A stretch of 20,650 bases of DNA from the NCBI GenBank assembly GCA_038239195.1, contig JBBSEZ010000152.1, forward strand, positions 1 through 20,650, written 5' to 3'. Positions 1-7,777 of the stretch are shown in pieces. Made by a program: the position numbers and the translations under genes. The stretch comes from JBBSEZ01 sp038239195 (GTDB lineage: Bacteria; Planctomycetota; Planctomycetia; Gemmatales; Gemmataceae). A model generated the notes under the pieces. That model was not told where the DNA came from and did no database searches. It saw only the letters and a program-made list of their open reading frames with translations. Position 1 is the first letter of the stretch. Each line of letters opens with the position of its first letter.

Positions 1-146
1 CCGGGCGCCCACAACACCCCCCCCCGGGGGGGCGGGGCCCCCCAAACGCGGGGGCGCCCGGGGCGCCACCCCCCCGGGGCCCACCCGGCGGGCCCCGCGG
101 GGGGGGGCCCCCCGGGCCTCCCCGAATAGTTGCCGCACCCCCCTCG
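1..146. other. GC-only low-complexity contig edge, no gene
   Basis: The first 120 bases are almost entirely runs of C and G, with only a handful of A and no T until about position 119. No coding frame with normal composition is visible. The stretch lies just downstream of the minus-strand SPFH gene, where a terminator might be expected, and it can fold into many G/C stems. The abrupt composition and the homopolymer runs look more like low-quality sequence at a contig end than like biology. Confidence 0.6.
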
Positions 147-1076
147 TCACTCTGCGGGCGGGTAGATGCGGCTGTGAAGGTCGGCCTGCGTGCCGAGGTA
201 GTGGTCGAGCAGGTCGAGGCCGCGCGGCCTCTTGAGCTTCTGTAGGACGGCGTGGCGCTTCTCCGCCCAGGCGTGCCGCAGATAGGAGGGGTTGCTCGGG
301 CCGTCCCGCCGGTACGCCGCCAACTCGTTCAGGAAGCCGTGGACCTTGCCCCGGTCGCGCGTCACCAACTCCTCGGCGTCCGACCGCGCGACTTGTTCGG
401 TCCGCCTCACCCTGCCCCGCGCGCGGGCCAGCGCCGTCGAGGCCTCTTGCTGGGCGGCCGTCTTGCGCGTCTCCTTCTCCGTCTGCGCCCGGGCCACGCG
501 GTCGAAGGCGTCCTTCACCTCGTCCGGCGGCGCGGTCAGCGCCACGCGCACGTCGCGCACCTCGACCCCCAGGCCGTATTCGTCCAGGCGCGGCGGGAGA
601 CGGCGCAGCAGGTCGGCCCGCAGGGCCACCTTGCCGCGCAGCAGCACCTCATCGACGGTCTTGCCGCCCACCCACTCCGACAGGCCCGCCTCGACCGCCC
701 GCGCGAGCAACTCCTCGACGCGGCCCGCGTGGACCACGAACTCCGCCACCTCGGCGGGGCGGACCGAGTAGGAGAGCACCACCTGCACGTTGACCAGGTT
801 GTGGTCGCCGGTGAGGAGCTGCCCGGCGGGCATCGTGCGCTCGTCCGCGTCCTCCTGATAGCCGACGACGACCTGCCTCACCTGATCGACGACCACACGA
901 TCGACGCGGTCCATGCCCCACGGCAGGCCCACCCACAGGCCCGGCCCGGGGCTCTCGGCCAGCACCCGGCCGAATCGGCGCACCACGGCGCGCTCCCCCG
1001 GGCGCACCTGCACCACGCCGGTCAGGGCGTACCCCGCCAGCAACAAGACGAACGCGAACAGCAGGGCCTTGCGCAT
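147..1076 (-). CDS. SPFH/band 7 (HflK-like) membrane protein
   Basis: This 309-residue protein is anchored by one N-terminal membrane segment (about residues 4-22) and then carries an SPFH/band 7 domain. The motifs are typical of HflK/HflC proteins: RPGERAVVRRFGR at 25-37, a GPGLWVGLPWG segment at 44-54, and LLTGDHNLVNVQVVLSYSV at 87-105, which matches the HflK 'TGDxN' strand. A helical, charged region follows (about 190-245). Family members form oligomeric rings at the membrane that organise microdomains or restrain FtsH-type proteases. No protease gene is seen here. The ATG lies 34 bases after the HflC-like gene, so the two are probably co-transcribed. The ribosome site is weak (GAGGA about 14 bases upstream). 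The protein is shorter than typical HflK, and its exact role is unknown. Confidence 0.85.
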   Translation of the reverse strand: MRKALLFAFVLLLAGYALTGVVQVRPGERAVVRRFGRVLAESPGPGLWVGLPWGMDRVDRVVVDQVRQVVVGYQEDADERTMPAGQLLTGDHNLVNVQVVLSYSVRPAEVAEFVVHAGRVEELLARAVEAGLSEWVGGKTVDEVLLRGKVALRADLLRRLPPRLDEYGLGVEVRDVRVALTAPPDEVKDAFDRVARAQTEKETRKTAAQQEASTALARARGRVRRTEQVARSDAEELVTRDRGKVHGFLNELAAYRRDGPSNPSYLRHAWAEKRHAVLQKLKRPRGLDLLDHYLGTQADLHSRIYPPAE

Positions 1077-1110
1077 CGAAGAAGTCCGTCCTCGGGAGTG
1101 GGGCGCGATC

Positions 1111-2097
1111 TCATTCCTTGGGCGGCGCAGGCGGCCCCCGCAGCGGCTTTTCGCCGTCCCGCGGGGGGGCGTTCCAGGTGTGGAACATCTCGCGCTGCGT
1201 GGAGAGGATCAACGTCGTCATGCTGTCGCCGAAGATGGTCTTGTAGCTCTCCATCTCCTGCCAGAAGCTGTAAAAGGCCGGGTCCAGGCGCTGGGCCGCA
1301 GCGCGATAGCGAGACGCCTTGTCCTCGGCGGCGTTGCGGACCTCCTGGGCCTTCTCCTCCGCCCGCGTCTGCATCTCCTTGACCTGGGCCTCGGTGTCGA
1401 TGCGGATCAGCTCCGCTTCGGTCTCGCCCGCGCTGCGGTAGAACATCACCCGCTTCTCGCGCTCGCTCTTGATGCGCTCGAAGATCGCCTCGCGGACCTT
1501 TCCCGGGTGGTTGGAGCGCCGCAGCCGCACGTCCACGACCTCGATCCCATACTCCTTCAGCGCCGACTGGCGCAGCGAGGGCGAGCCCACGTCCAGGAGC
1601 CGCGTCCGCAATTCGGCCCTCTTGCGGTCGATGCGGGCGGAGTCCGGCGCGATCAGGTCGCTCTGCTCCATCTCCCCCACGGCCGAGCCCAGCTCGCTGG
1701 CGATCCGCTGCCCCAGGACGAGCTGCGCTCGCTCGGGGGTGCCGATGCTGCGCACGAACTGGTCGGCCCCCTCCGCGCTGGGGATGCGCCAGCAGACGTA
1801 GGCGTCCAGGGTCAGTGTCTTATCGACGCTGTTGCCCTCGGCGTCGCGCGTCAGGAGCTCCGCGCCGGGCAGGTCGAAGTACTGGAGCCGCCGGTCGAGG
1901 CGCTGCACCGACTGCACCGGCCAGGGCCACTTGACGTGCAGCCCCGCCTGCTCGTCGTCGGCGCCGTCGTAGACGGCGACTCGCCGCCCGAACTGCGTCA
2001 GGTAGACGAACTCCGCCCGATCGACCGTGAACAGCGCCGACGGCACCGCCGCCAGCGCCGCCAGCAGGCCGAGGACCAACAGGGCCTTCCACCACAT
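1111..2097 (-). CDS. HflC-like SPFH/band 7 membrane protein
   Basis: The product is 328 residues when started at the ATG at 2097. That start has a good purine-rich site (GGGAGGGAG) just upstream and places the hydrophobic anchor (MWWKALLVLGLLAALAAV) at the N-terminus. An in-frame ATG 11 codons further upstream is less likely. The SPFH domain shows YLTQFGRRV at 32-40, AGLHVKWPWPVQSVQRLDRR at 51-70 and the HflC-type 'TLTLDAYVCWRI' strand at about 94-105. A long charged helix (roughly 190-260) contains 'GETEAELIRIDTEAQ', much like the HflC 'EGRAEAxxIRxxAD' segment. HflC normally pairs with HflK, so the natural partner is the SPFH half of the large fusion protein upstream or the smaller SPFH protein downstream. 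The C-terminus is proline-rich. Confidence 0.88.
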   Translation of the reverse strand: MWWKALLVLGLLAALAAVPSALFTVDRAEFVYLTQFGRRVAVYDGADDEQAGLHVKWPWPVQSVQRLDRRLQYFDLPGAELLTRDAEGNSVDKTLTLDAYVCWRIPSAEGADQFVRSIGTPERAQLVLGQRIASELGSAVGEMEQSDLIAPDSARIDRKRAELRTRLLDVGSPSLRQSALKEYGIEVVDVRLRRSNHPGKVREAIFERIKSEREKRVMFYRSAGETEAELIRIDTEAQVKEMQTRAEEKAQEVRNAAEDKASRYRAAAQRLDPAFYSFWQEMESYKTIFGDSMTTLILSTQREMFHTWNAPPRDGEKPLRGPPAPPKE

Positions 2098-2157
2098 CGT
2101 CTGCTCTCCCTCCCTTCGAGCGCTTTGCAACCGGTGAGCCGCGGGACTTGGTTTGCG

Positions 2158-2207
2158 GTAGGACGGCTCTCCTGAGCCGTCTGGACGGCTCAGGAGAGCC
2201 GTCCTAC
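2158..2207. repeat. Perfect 24-bp inverted repeat (REP-like hairpin)
   Basis: Left arm 2158-2181 and right arm 2184-2207 are exact reverse complements separated by two bases (TG). Each arm is itself nearly palindromic: GACGGCTC and GAGCCGTC flank a four-base loop within the left arm, so several folds compete. It lies between the ATPase-SPFH gene and the HflC-like gene, both read leftward, about 44 bases past the first stop codon. No T-tract follows on the minus strand, so a simple intrinsic terminator is doubtful. A dispersed REP-type element that stabilises or attenuates the transcript is more likely. Confidence 0.85.
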
Positions 2208-2250
2208 AAGGATGCCATTTCCTGCTGATCGCACAGCAGGCGAGCGGTCG

Positions 2251-5200
2251 TCACGGCTCGCCCGGCTCCGGCGCCGGGGGTGGTCCCGGGCGCGAGCGCG
2301 GCCGGAACGGCGCCGGCGGTGGCGCGCCGCCCTCCCCCAACACTCCCGGCATCCAGAGGTGGCGCCGGGCCAGCCCCTTGCCGGCGTCCAGCAACACCTT
2401 CGGGCGGCCCGTCAGCGCCGCGCCGATCGCCTGCCAGTAGAACCGCTGCTCCGCCTGCCGGGCGTATCGGCCAAGGGCGGCGGCACGGCGGCGCTGGTAC
2501 TCGCTCCGCACCTCCTCGTTAGGCCGGCCGTCGCCCCAGAGCGCCAGGGCGTCGCCAACCAGGGCGAGCTCGACGGCGAGCGGCACCGAGCGGCGGACGG
2601 CGCGGTGGGTAAGGTAGCGTGCCACCTTCGCCCGCGCCGCGGCGCGGATGGCCAGTCCCTCGACCTCGGCCTCGCGGACGGCCCGCACGCTGCGCGTCTT
2701 CTGCGCCCCGAGGTCCCTCGTGCGCTCGGCCTGCGCCTCGTTGATGAGCTTTGTCTTCCGCTCCACCTCGCGCGTCACGTCGTAGTAGTTCCCCACCACC
2801 ACCTTCGGCGGATGGAGGTCGTGCAGCGACAGGCCCTCGATCTGGACGCCCAGCCCTTCCGGCCCGTACTCCGCGCAGCGCTCCTTGAGCCGCGCCAGCG
2901 CCAACGCCTGCACCCCGGCCCGATCCCCCGTCAGCAAGTCGGCCATGCGCCGGCCGGCGACGATCTCGCGCAGCACCGACTCGGCGGCGTTGCGCAAGAT
3001 GCCCGGCGCATCCCCCACCTCGAAGAGATAGACGCGCGGCCGATCGACGACGTAGCGGACGCTGACCTGCACTTCGAGCAACTGGTTGTCGCCGGTAATC
3101 ATCACCGATTCGTCATCGCGCTGCCCCTCCCCGCCGGCACCGTGCTCGCTCGACCAGGAGCTCGCCCCGGCCGCCGACCCTCCCTGACTGCGAAAGCCGA
3201 TTTCCAGCGTGTTGATGCGGGCCGGGCTGATGCGCGTCGCGGTCTCCACCGGCCAGGGCCAGCGCCACGACAGGCCGGGGCCGAGGTCTTTGGGCAGGGG
3301 CCGGCCGAAACGCCGGACGACCGCCACCTCGTCGGGGCCCACCACGGTCAACCCGCTCAGCCCCCAGCCGGCCAGCAGCAGGAGCAACGCCCCGGCAAGC
3401 ACGGCCCGCCAGCGGTGGCTCAGCCAGTGGAGCCCCTCGTCGAAGTCGAGGCGCTTTTCGAGCCAGGCGTTGAGCCCGCCGAAGCGCTCCGACCAGCCCC
3501 CGGGCGCCCCGCGCCGCTCGAACCAGAGCAGCCGCATGGCGTTGAGCAGAACGGCGAGCGAGCCGAGCTGGTGGTAGATCACGGCCGCCACGGGCCCTTG
3601 CTCGTACCAGCGCGCGGGGGCCAGCAACGGCCAGAGCCAGGCCGTGACGACGATGCCGACCGCGTTGACTCCGAAGGCGAAGTAGAAGATGTTCTGCCGC
3701 ACGATGCGCACCGTCTGGCGCGACAGCCGCAGCAACAGGGGCAGCGAGCGCAGCGGCCCCCCCTGTGCGGCGTGCGGGGCGATCATCAGCACGACGTCGC
3801 CGGCCTCGGCGGCGACGTCGGCGCCGCTCCCGCCGACGGCCACGCCCACGTTAGCCCGGGCCAGCGCCGGCGCATCGTTGACGCCATCGCCAACCATCGC
3901 CACCTGCCGCCCCGCCTCCTGCCACGACGCGACGAGCTCCGCCTTCTGCTCCGGCAGCAGCTCGCTGTGGACCTCCGTCAGCCCCAGCGCCCCCGCCACG
4001 TTCTGGGCAACGGCGGCGCGATCCCCCGTCACCATCGCCAGCCGGCCGATGCCCAGGCCGCCCAGTTCGGCGAGGACCGCGGCGGCCTCGGGGCGCACCC
4101 GATCGCGCGCCGAGATGGCGCCCAGCAGCCGACCAGCGCGGCAGACCAGCAGCACCGTCTGGCCCGTCGCGTCGAGCCGTTCGAGCAAGGCCTGCGCCTC
4201 GGGAGAGAGAGGAACGCCCTGCTCTTCCAACAAGCGTCGATTGCCGACCAGGAGGCGAGAGCCCGAGGCGAGGGCGCTGACGCCCGAGCCGGGATGGGCC
4301 TGGAACTCCTCGATCGCTTCGGGAGAAACGGCGCGCTGCGCTGCCTCCTGCAACACGAGGCGCGCGAGGGGGTGTTCGCTGCGCTGCTCCGCCGTGGCGG
4401 CAGCGCGCAGCACGTCCTCGGCCACCGCGCCGCCGAGAGGCGCCACCTCGCCCAGTTCGAGCCGGCCCTCGGTGAGGGTGCCGGTCTTGTCGAAGCAGAA
4501 CGCATCGACCGTCGCCAGGCGCTCCAGGGCAGCGCCGCCCTTGATGAGCACGCCCGTGCCCGCCAGGCGCCCCAGCGCGGCGAGGACCGCGGCGGGCGTG
4601 GCCAGGATGAGGGCACAGGGGCACGCCACCACCAGCACCGACAGCGCGGGGTAGACCGCGAGCCGCGATGCCGCCCCAAGCCCGAGGCGGGGACTGTCGG
4701 TGGGCCGAAACCAGCCCGAAGCGCTGAAGAACAGGGCCGCCAGGAAGGTCAGCAGCGCCAGGGCAAGGACGACGGGGAGGAAGTAGCGCGCCAGCCGGTC
4801 GGCGGTGCGCTCGAGGGGCGCCTTGTCCTTCAGGGCGCGGGCAGTCAGCTCGATTACCCGGCCGACGACGGTCTGCTCGCCCACGCGGCGGGCCTCGACC
4901 GTGAGGGCGCCGAACTGGTTGAGCGAGCCGGCCAGCACCTCGTCGCCCGGGCCCTTGTCCACCGGCAGGCTCTCGCCGGTCAAGGCGCCGACGTCGAGCG
5001 CCGAGCGCCCGTCGAGCACCACGCCATCGGCCGGGACGCGGGCGCCCGGCTTGACGAGGACGCGGTCGCCGACCTGGAGGTCTCCGACGAGGATGCGCTC
5101 CTCCTGCCCCTCGCGCAACCGCCAGCAGCGGCGCGGCTGGATCTCGACGAGGGAGCGGACGGCGCGCTGCGTGCGCTCGAAGGTGAAGTTCTCGAGGCAC

Positions 5201-5559
5201 TCGCCGAGCAGGCCGACGAAGACGATCTCGGCGGCGACGAGCGGTTCCTTGACGAGGATGGCGGCGACGCAGGCGATGGCCAGGGCGAGGTCGGCGCCGA
5301 TCCGCCCTTGGAGGAGGCTGTCGAGCGAGCCGTAGAGGACGCGCGCCCCGCCGAGGACGGCGGCGAGCAGCGCGATGCGGTAGCCGAAGAGCTCGTTGGG
5401 CCAGGCCGGGAGTGACGGGCCCTGCGTGCGGAGCCAGGCGGCGAAGACCGGCCAGAGGTCGGCGGCGATCAGCGCGCCGAGCAGGCCGGTCAGCAGATAG
5501 AGCGAGAGCCGGCCCTCCTGCTGAAAGGTGCCGTCGGCGTGGGAGATCTCGCGGTGCAT
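2251..5559 (-). CDS. P1B-type metal ATPase fused to HflK-like SPFH domain
   Basis: This is a single 1,102-residue frame with two recognisable halves. Residues 1-685 are a heavy-metal P-type ATPase. Seen in order are membrane helices within about 18-115, the actuator TGES at 194-197, the membrane metal-site CPC at 313-315, the phosphorylation site DKTGT with D357, the P1B signature S-E-H-P (HP at 396-397), MVTGD at 509-513 and GDGVND at 557-562. Two last helices end in an H-x-x-G-S...VLLNAMRLL segment (663-678). There is no N-terminal heavy-metal-associated domain (no GMxCxxC). Residues 717-736 form a new membrane helix, followed by an HflK-type SPFH domain: GPGLSWRWPWPVETATR at 760-776, MITGDNQLLEVQVSVRYVV at 820-838 and DPGI/AAESVLRE-like segments at 850-865. 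The tail is proline-rich. The ATPase should export a soft transition metal. CPC is seen, but the exact ion cannot be read. It heads the SPFH operon. No good Shine-Dalgarno is visible. Confidence 0.92.
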   Translation of the reverse strand: MHREISHADGTFQQEGRLSLYLLTGLLGALIAADLWPVFAAWLRTQGPSLPAWPNELFGYRIALLAAVLGGARVLYGSLDSLLQGRIGADLALAIACVAAILVKEPLVAAEIVFVGLLGECLENFTFERTQRAVRSLVEIQPRRCWRLREGQEERILVGDLQVGDRVLVKPGARVPADGVVLDGRSALDVGALTGESLPVDKGPGDEVLAGSLNQFGALTVEARRVGEQTVVGRVIELTARALKDKAPLERTADRLARYFLPVVLALALLTFLAALFFSASGWFRPTDSPRLGLGAASRLAVYPALSVLVVACPCALILATPAAVLAALGRLAGTGVLIKGGAALERLATVDAFCFDKTGTLTEGRLELGEVAPLGGAVAEDVLRAAATAEQRSEHPLARLVLQEAAQRAVSPEAIEEFQAHPGSGVSALASGSRLLVGNRRLLEEQGVPLSPEAQALLERLDATGQTVLLVCRAGRLLGAISARDRVRPEAAAVLAELGGLGIGRLAMVTGDRAAVAQNVAGALGLTEVHSELLPEQKAELVASWQEAGRQVAMVGDGVNDAPALARANVGVAVGGSGADVAAEAGDVVLMIAPHAAQGGPLRSLPLLLRLSRQTVRIVRQNIFYFAFGVNAVGIVVTAWLWPLLAPARWYEQGPVAAVIYHQLGSLAVLLNAMRLLWFERRGAPGGWSERFGGLNAWLEKRLDFDEGLHWLSHRWRAVLAGALLLLLAGWGLSGLTVVGPDEVAVVRRFGRPLPKDLGPGLSWRWPWPVETATRISPARINTLEIGFRSQGGSAAGASSWSSEHGAGGEGQRDDESVMITGDNQLLEVQVSVRYVVDRPRVYLFEVGDAPGILRNAAESVLREIVAGRRMADLLTGDRAGVQALALARLKERCAEYGPEGLGVQIEGLSLHDLHPPKVVVGNYYDVTREVERKTKLINEAQAERTRDLGAQKTRSVRAVREAEVEGLAIRAAARAKVARYLTHRAVRRSVPLAVELALVGDALALWGDGRPNEEVRSEYQRRRAAALGRYARQAEQRFYWQAIGAALTGRPKVLLDAGKGLARRHLWMPGVLGEGGAPPPAPFRPRSRPGPPPAPEPGEP

Positions 5560-5603
5560 GAGGCCGGCCCGAAAGGCGGAGGGAGGAAGTCGGCAATGGT
5601 GTC

Positions 5604-5632
5604 AGGCTACGGCGGTTGGGCAAGGGCGTCAA
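5604..5632 (-). promoter_or_regulatory. Candidate sigma70-like promoter for ATPase-SPFH gene
   Basis: Read on the minus strand, TTGACG (5627-5632) is followed after 17 bases by TAGCCT (5604-5609). This lies about 45 bases upstream of the ATG at 5559. The -35 element is good and the -10 is weak, so this is only a candidate. Confidence 0.3.
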
Positions 5633-5715
5633 GCAGTTGGGCTGATGGGCCTTGAGCGAGCCCGCGGGAGCGCATAGCATGAAGGGCGCTGGAGCCCGGG
5701 CCCCGAGGACTTGTA

Positions 5716-6372
5716 ATGAGTGCGCTTTCCGTTCCTCCTCAACCGATCCACACGTTGGCCGACCTCGTCGCGCGCCTGGGTGGCGTTCCGCTCCACCGCA
5801 TTCGATTTCGCCCCGCGCCGGGGACGGCCACCGAGGAAGACGTCTTGTTCGTCGGCGCGCGGGAAGGGCGACTGTGCGAGCTGGTCGAGGGCGTCTTGGT
5901 GGAGAAGGGCGTGGGCTTCAGCGAACCCATCCTGGCGGCATATTTGATCGAGGTGGTCGGCGCGTTCGTCCGATCGCGCAACCTGGGCCTCGTCACGGCG
6001 CCCGACGGCACCTTGCGCCTGATGCCGGGGCTTGTGCGCATCCCCGACGTCAGCTTCACGTCCTGGGGCCGCATGCCGGGCCGGCGCCGGCCAACACAAC
6101 CAGTTCCCAACCTGGCGCCCAATCTCGTCGTCGAGGTGCTCAGTGGCAGCAACACGCCCGAAGAGATGGCCCGCAAGCGCCGGGAGTATTTCTCCGCCGG
6201 CGTCGAGGTCGTCTGGGAGGCCGAGCCGGACGACCGCACCGTCACCGTCTACACCGCGCCGGAGCAGTTCGCGGTCCTGGGCCACGCCGACGCGCTGGAC
6301 GGCGGGGCCGTGTTGCCTGGCTTCCGCTTGCCGGTCGCCGACTGGTTCGCGGAGCTCGACCGGCAGGGGTAG
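5716..6372 (+). CDS. Uma2-family (DUF820) putative endonuclease
   Basis: The 218-residue protein matches the Uma2 family of PD-(D/E)XK-fold putative nucleases, which are numerous in planctomycetes and cyanobacteria. Visible family motifs are LCELVEGVLVEK at 53-64, RIPDVSF at 108-114 with the catalytic-type D111, PNLVVEVLS at 135-143 with E140, and MARKRREYFSAGVEVVWEAEP at 151-171 with K154. Together these give the expected E/D/E/K active-site set, so the enzyme looks intact. The biological role of the family is poorly known. The start is supported by GAGGAC eight bases before ATG. The gene stands alone, divergent from the ATPase-SPFH operon and convergent with a TlpA-like gene, so it is probably its own transcription unit. 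Confidence 0.9.
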   Translation: MSALSVPPQPIHTLADLVARLGGVPLHRIRFRPAPGTATEEDVLFVGAREGRLCELVEGVLVEKGVGFSEPILAAYLIEVVGAFVRSRNLGLVTAPDGTLRLMPGLVRIPDVSFTSWGRMPGRRRPTQPVPNLAPNLVVEVLSGSNTPEEMARKRREYFSAGVEVVWEAEPDDRTVTVYTAPEQFAVLGHADALDGGAVLPGFRLPVADWFAELDRQG

Positions 6373-6380
6373 ATGCAAGA

Positions 6381-6406
6381 GGGCGAAGGCCCCGTGCCCT
6401 TCGCCC
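6381..6406. terminator. Hairpin between convergent genes
   Basis: GGGCGAAGG (6381-6389) and CCTTCGCCC (6398-6406) form a 9-bp stem with an 8-base loop, in the 58-base gap between the Uma2 stop and the stop of the convergent TlpA-like gene. It could end transcription from both sides. No clear T-tract follows on either strand. Confidence 0.5.
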
Positions 6407-6430
6407 CGCTTGTCAGCCGTTACAACTCGC

Positions 6431-7513
6431 TCAGCGCGAAGACACCTTCTTGGCGTTCTCAATCTCCTCGAGCAGTTTCTCGACGGCCTCGTCCATCGCC
6501 TTGCCGCGGACGTTCTTGTAGCGGATGACGCCCTTGTGGTCGAGCACGTAGATCGTCGGAAACGAATCGATCTCCCAGTCTTCGAGGATGCCGCCCGTCT
6601 GGCCGTTGTGCCAGTGTACCCACGGCATCGGCTTCTCTTTGAGGAACTCCGTCAGCGTCGCCTTCTTGGCGTCGGCGCTGATCGAGATGAGGGCAAACGG
6701 CTTGCCGGCCAGCTTCTTGACCAGTTCCCTCTCGTGGGGGATCATCGCCACGCACGGCCCACACCAGGTAGCCCAGACGTCGAGCACCACGACCTTGCCG
6801 CGATACTGGCTCAGCTTGACCTCCTTGCCGTCGAGGTCCTTGCTCACCACCTCCGGGGCCTTCTTGCCCACCGACAGGTCGGGGAAGACGCCCGCGTACT
6901 TGGTGGTCAGCAACTTGCTGTATTCCTCGGCCGACTTCTTGTTCTTGGGGGCGCTGTCGAGGAGGTTCTTGACGTAGTCCTTGCCGCGGCTCTTCTCGAT
7001 GGCCTCGCGGAACCTCTCGTTGGACTCGAGGCGCTCGGCCACCATCGCCTGCTGCTCGTAAACGCGGACCAGCGCCTTGGCTGCCTTGGCCTGGACCTTG
7101 CGGTCGGGGTTCTTCGCCATGATCGCCTTGGCGAACTTCTCGGCCGTGGCGGGCGTCTGCGACGTCGCCGAGACGAGCTGCGCGGCCCTCTTGTCCGTGA
7201 GATAGTCTTTCTCCAGGATGGCGAGGGCCTTGTCGGCGGGGCTGTCCTTGGCCACCTTACTGTCGCCGTTGAGTTGGAGGACCCAGATCAGGGCGTCGAA
7301 GGCCGACTCGTCCTTGGCGTTCTTCTTGGCCAGATCGAGGAAGCGCGGAGCGTATTTCTCCATCACTTCCGTGCGATCCTTCTGGGTCTTCGCGGCGCGA
7401 AACTCCTTGATGAGATCGTCGCGCAGCTTGTCCACCGCCTCGGCCGCGCTCTCGCCCCGGGCAAGGCCCCCGGCGAGCAGCAGCACAACCACTCCTGCCA
7501 TCAGTCGTCGCAT
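6431..7513 (-). CDS. Secreted TlpA-like thioredoxin-fold protein (copy A)
   Basis: The product is 360 residues from the ATG at 7513, which has GAGGA eight bases upstream and opens a signal peptide (MRRLMAGVVVLLLAGGLARG). The longer open frame to 7729 is rejected as arginine-rich noncoding sequence. Residues 21-205 are charged and mostly helical, with no recognised domain. Residues about 214-350 are a TlpA/AhpC-TSA-like thioredoxin domain: VGKKAPEVVSKDLDGKEV at 215-232, the redox motif WCGPC (C251, C254), and the cis-proline segment SFPT with P319. It should act outside the cytoplasmic membrane as a thiol-disulfide oxidoreductase. A paralogue of the same length lies directly upstream, on the same strand, after a 264-base gap. 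The two share almost identical DNA over the thioredoxin half only. Confidence 0.9.
   Translation of the reverse strand: MRRLMAGVVVLLLAGGLARGESAAEAVDKLRDDLIKEFRAAKTQKDRTEVMEKYAPRFLDLAKKNAKDESAFDALIWVLQLNGDSKVAKDSPADKALAILEKDYLTDKRAAQLVSATSQTPATAEKFAKAIMAKNPDRKVQAKAAKALVRVYEQQAMVAERLESNERFREAIEKSRGKDYVKNLLDSAPKNKKSAEEYSKLLTTKYAGVFPDLSVGKKAPEVVSKDLDGKEVKLSQYRGKVVVLDVWATWCGPCVAMIPHERELVKKLAGKPFALISISADAKKATLTEFLKEKPMPWVHWHNGQTGGILEDWEIDSFPTIYVLDHKGVIRYKNVRGKAMDEAVEKLLEEIENAKKVSSR
6518..6868. repeat. Duplicated thioredoxin-domain segment, copy A
   Basis: This segment aligns without gaps, at a constant offset of 1,338 bases, to 7856-8206. Positions 6518-6633 differ at two bases out of 116, and 6771-6868 match exactly over 98 bases. 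The stretch between is similar but more diverged. It covers the WCGPC active site and the C-terminal half of the TlpA-like domain. Confidence 0.9.
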
Positions 7514-7552
7514 CACACTAGTCCTCGAAGAAAAACGTGGCCCGTTGCCGGA

Positions 7553-7569
7553 CTGTCCGGATCGGACAG
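7553..7569. promoter_or_regulatory. Inverted repeat, possible operator
   Basis: CTGTCCG-GAT-CGGACAG is a perfect 7-bp inverted repeat with a 3-base spacer, centred about 48 bases upstream of the copy A TlpA-like start codon. The size and position would suit a dimeric regulator. No regulator gene is nearby, and a transcript hairpin is an equal possibility. Confidence 0.3.
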
Positions 7570-7777
7570 CGATCGCCCGGCACGCAAACCGTTGGTGCTC
7601 CCGTGTTAGACGTTGCTCGGTCGAGCGCAAATGCAATCGTCTCGCTGCTCGAACAAGAACGCCGCTTCCTACCCTTCTACACGCCCGGCGCCGGAGAAGC
7701 CCGCCCAACCGCGCCGCTTCGCCCGACACAGGCCCCCGGGCGCGATAAACCGTGCGGGCTGCGGCGACTTTGTGCCG

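Noticed and set aside
2212..5415. A 1,067-codon open frame on the plus strand, antisense to the ATPase-SPFH gene
   Set aside because: It is rich in arginine, glutamine, histidine and proline, has no domain, and is explained by GC-rich codon bias of the real minus-strand gene, whose motifs are unmistakable.
7514..7729. N-terminal extension of TlpA-like copy A
   Set aside because: The extension is arginine-rich, hides the signal peptide and has no ribosome site. The internal ATG at 7513 has both a ribosome site and a proper signal sequence.
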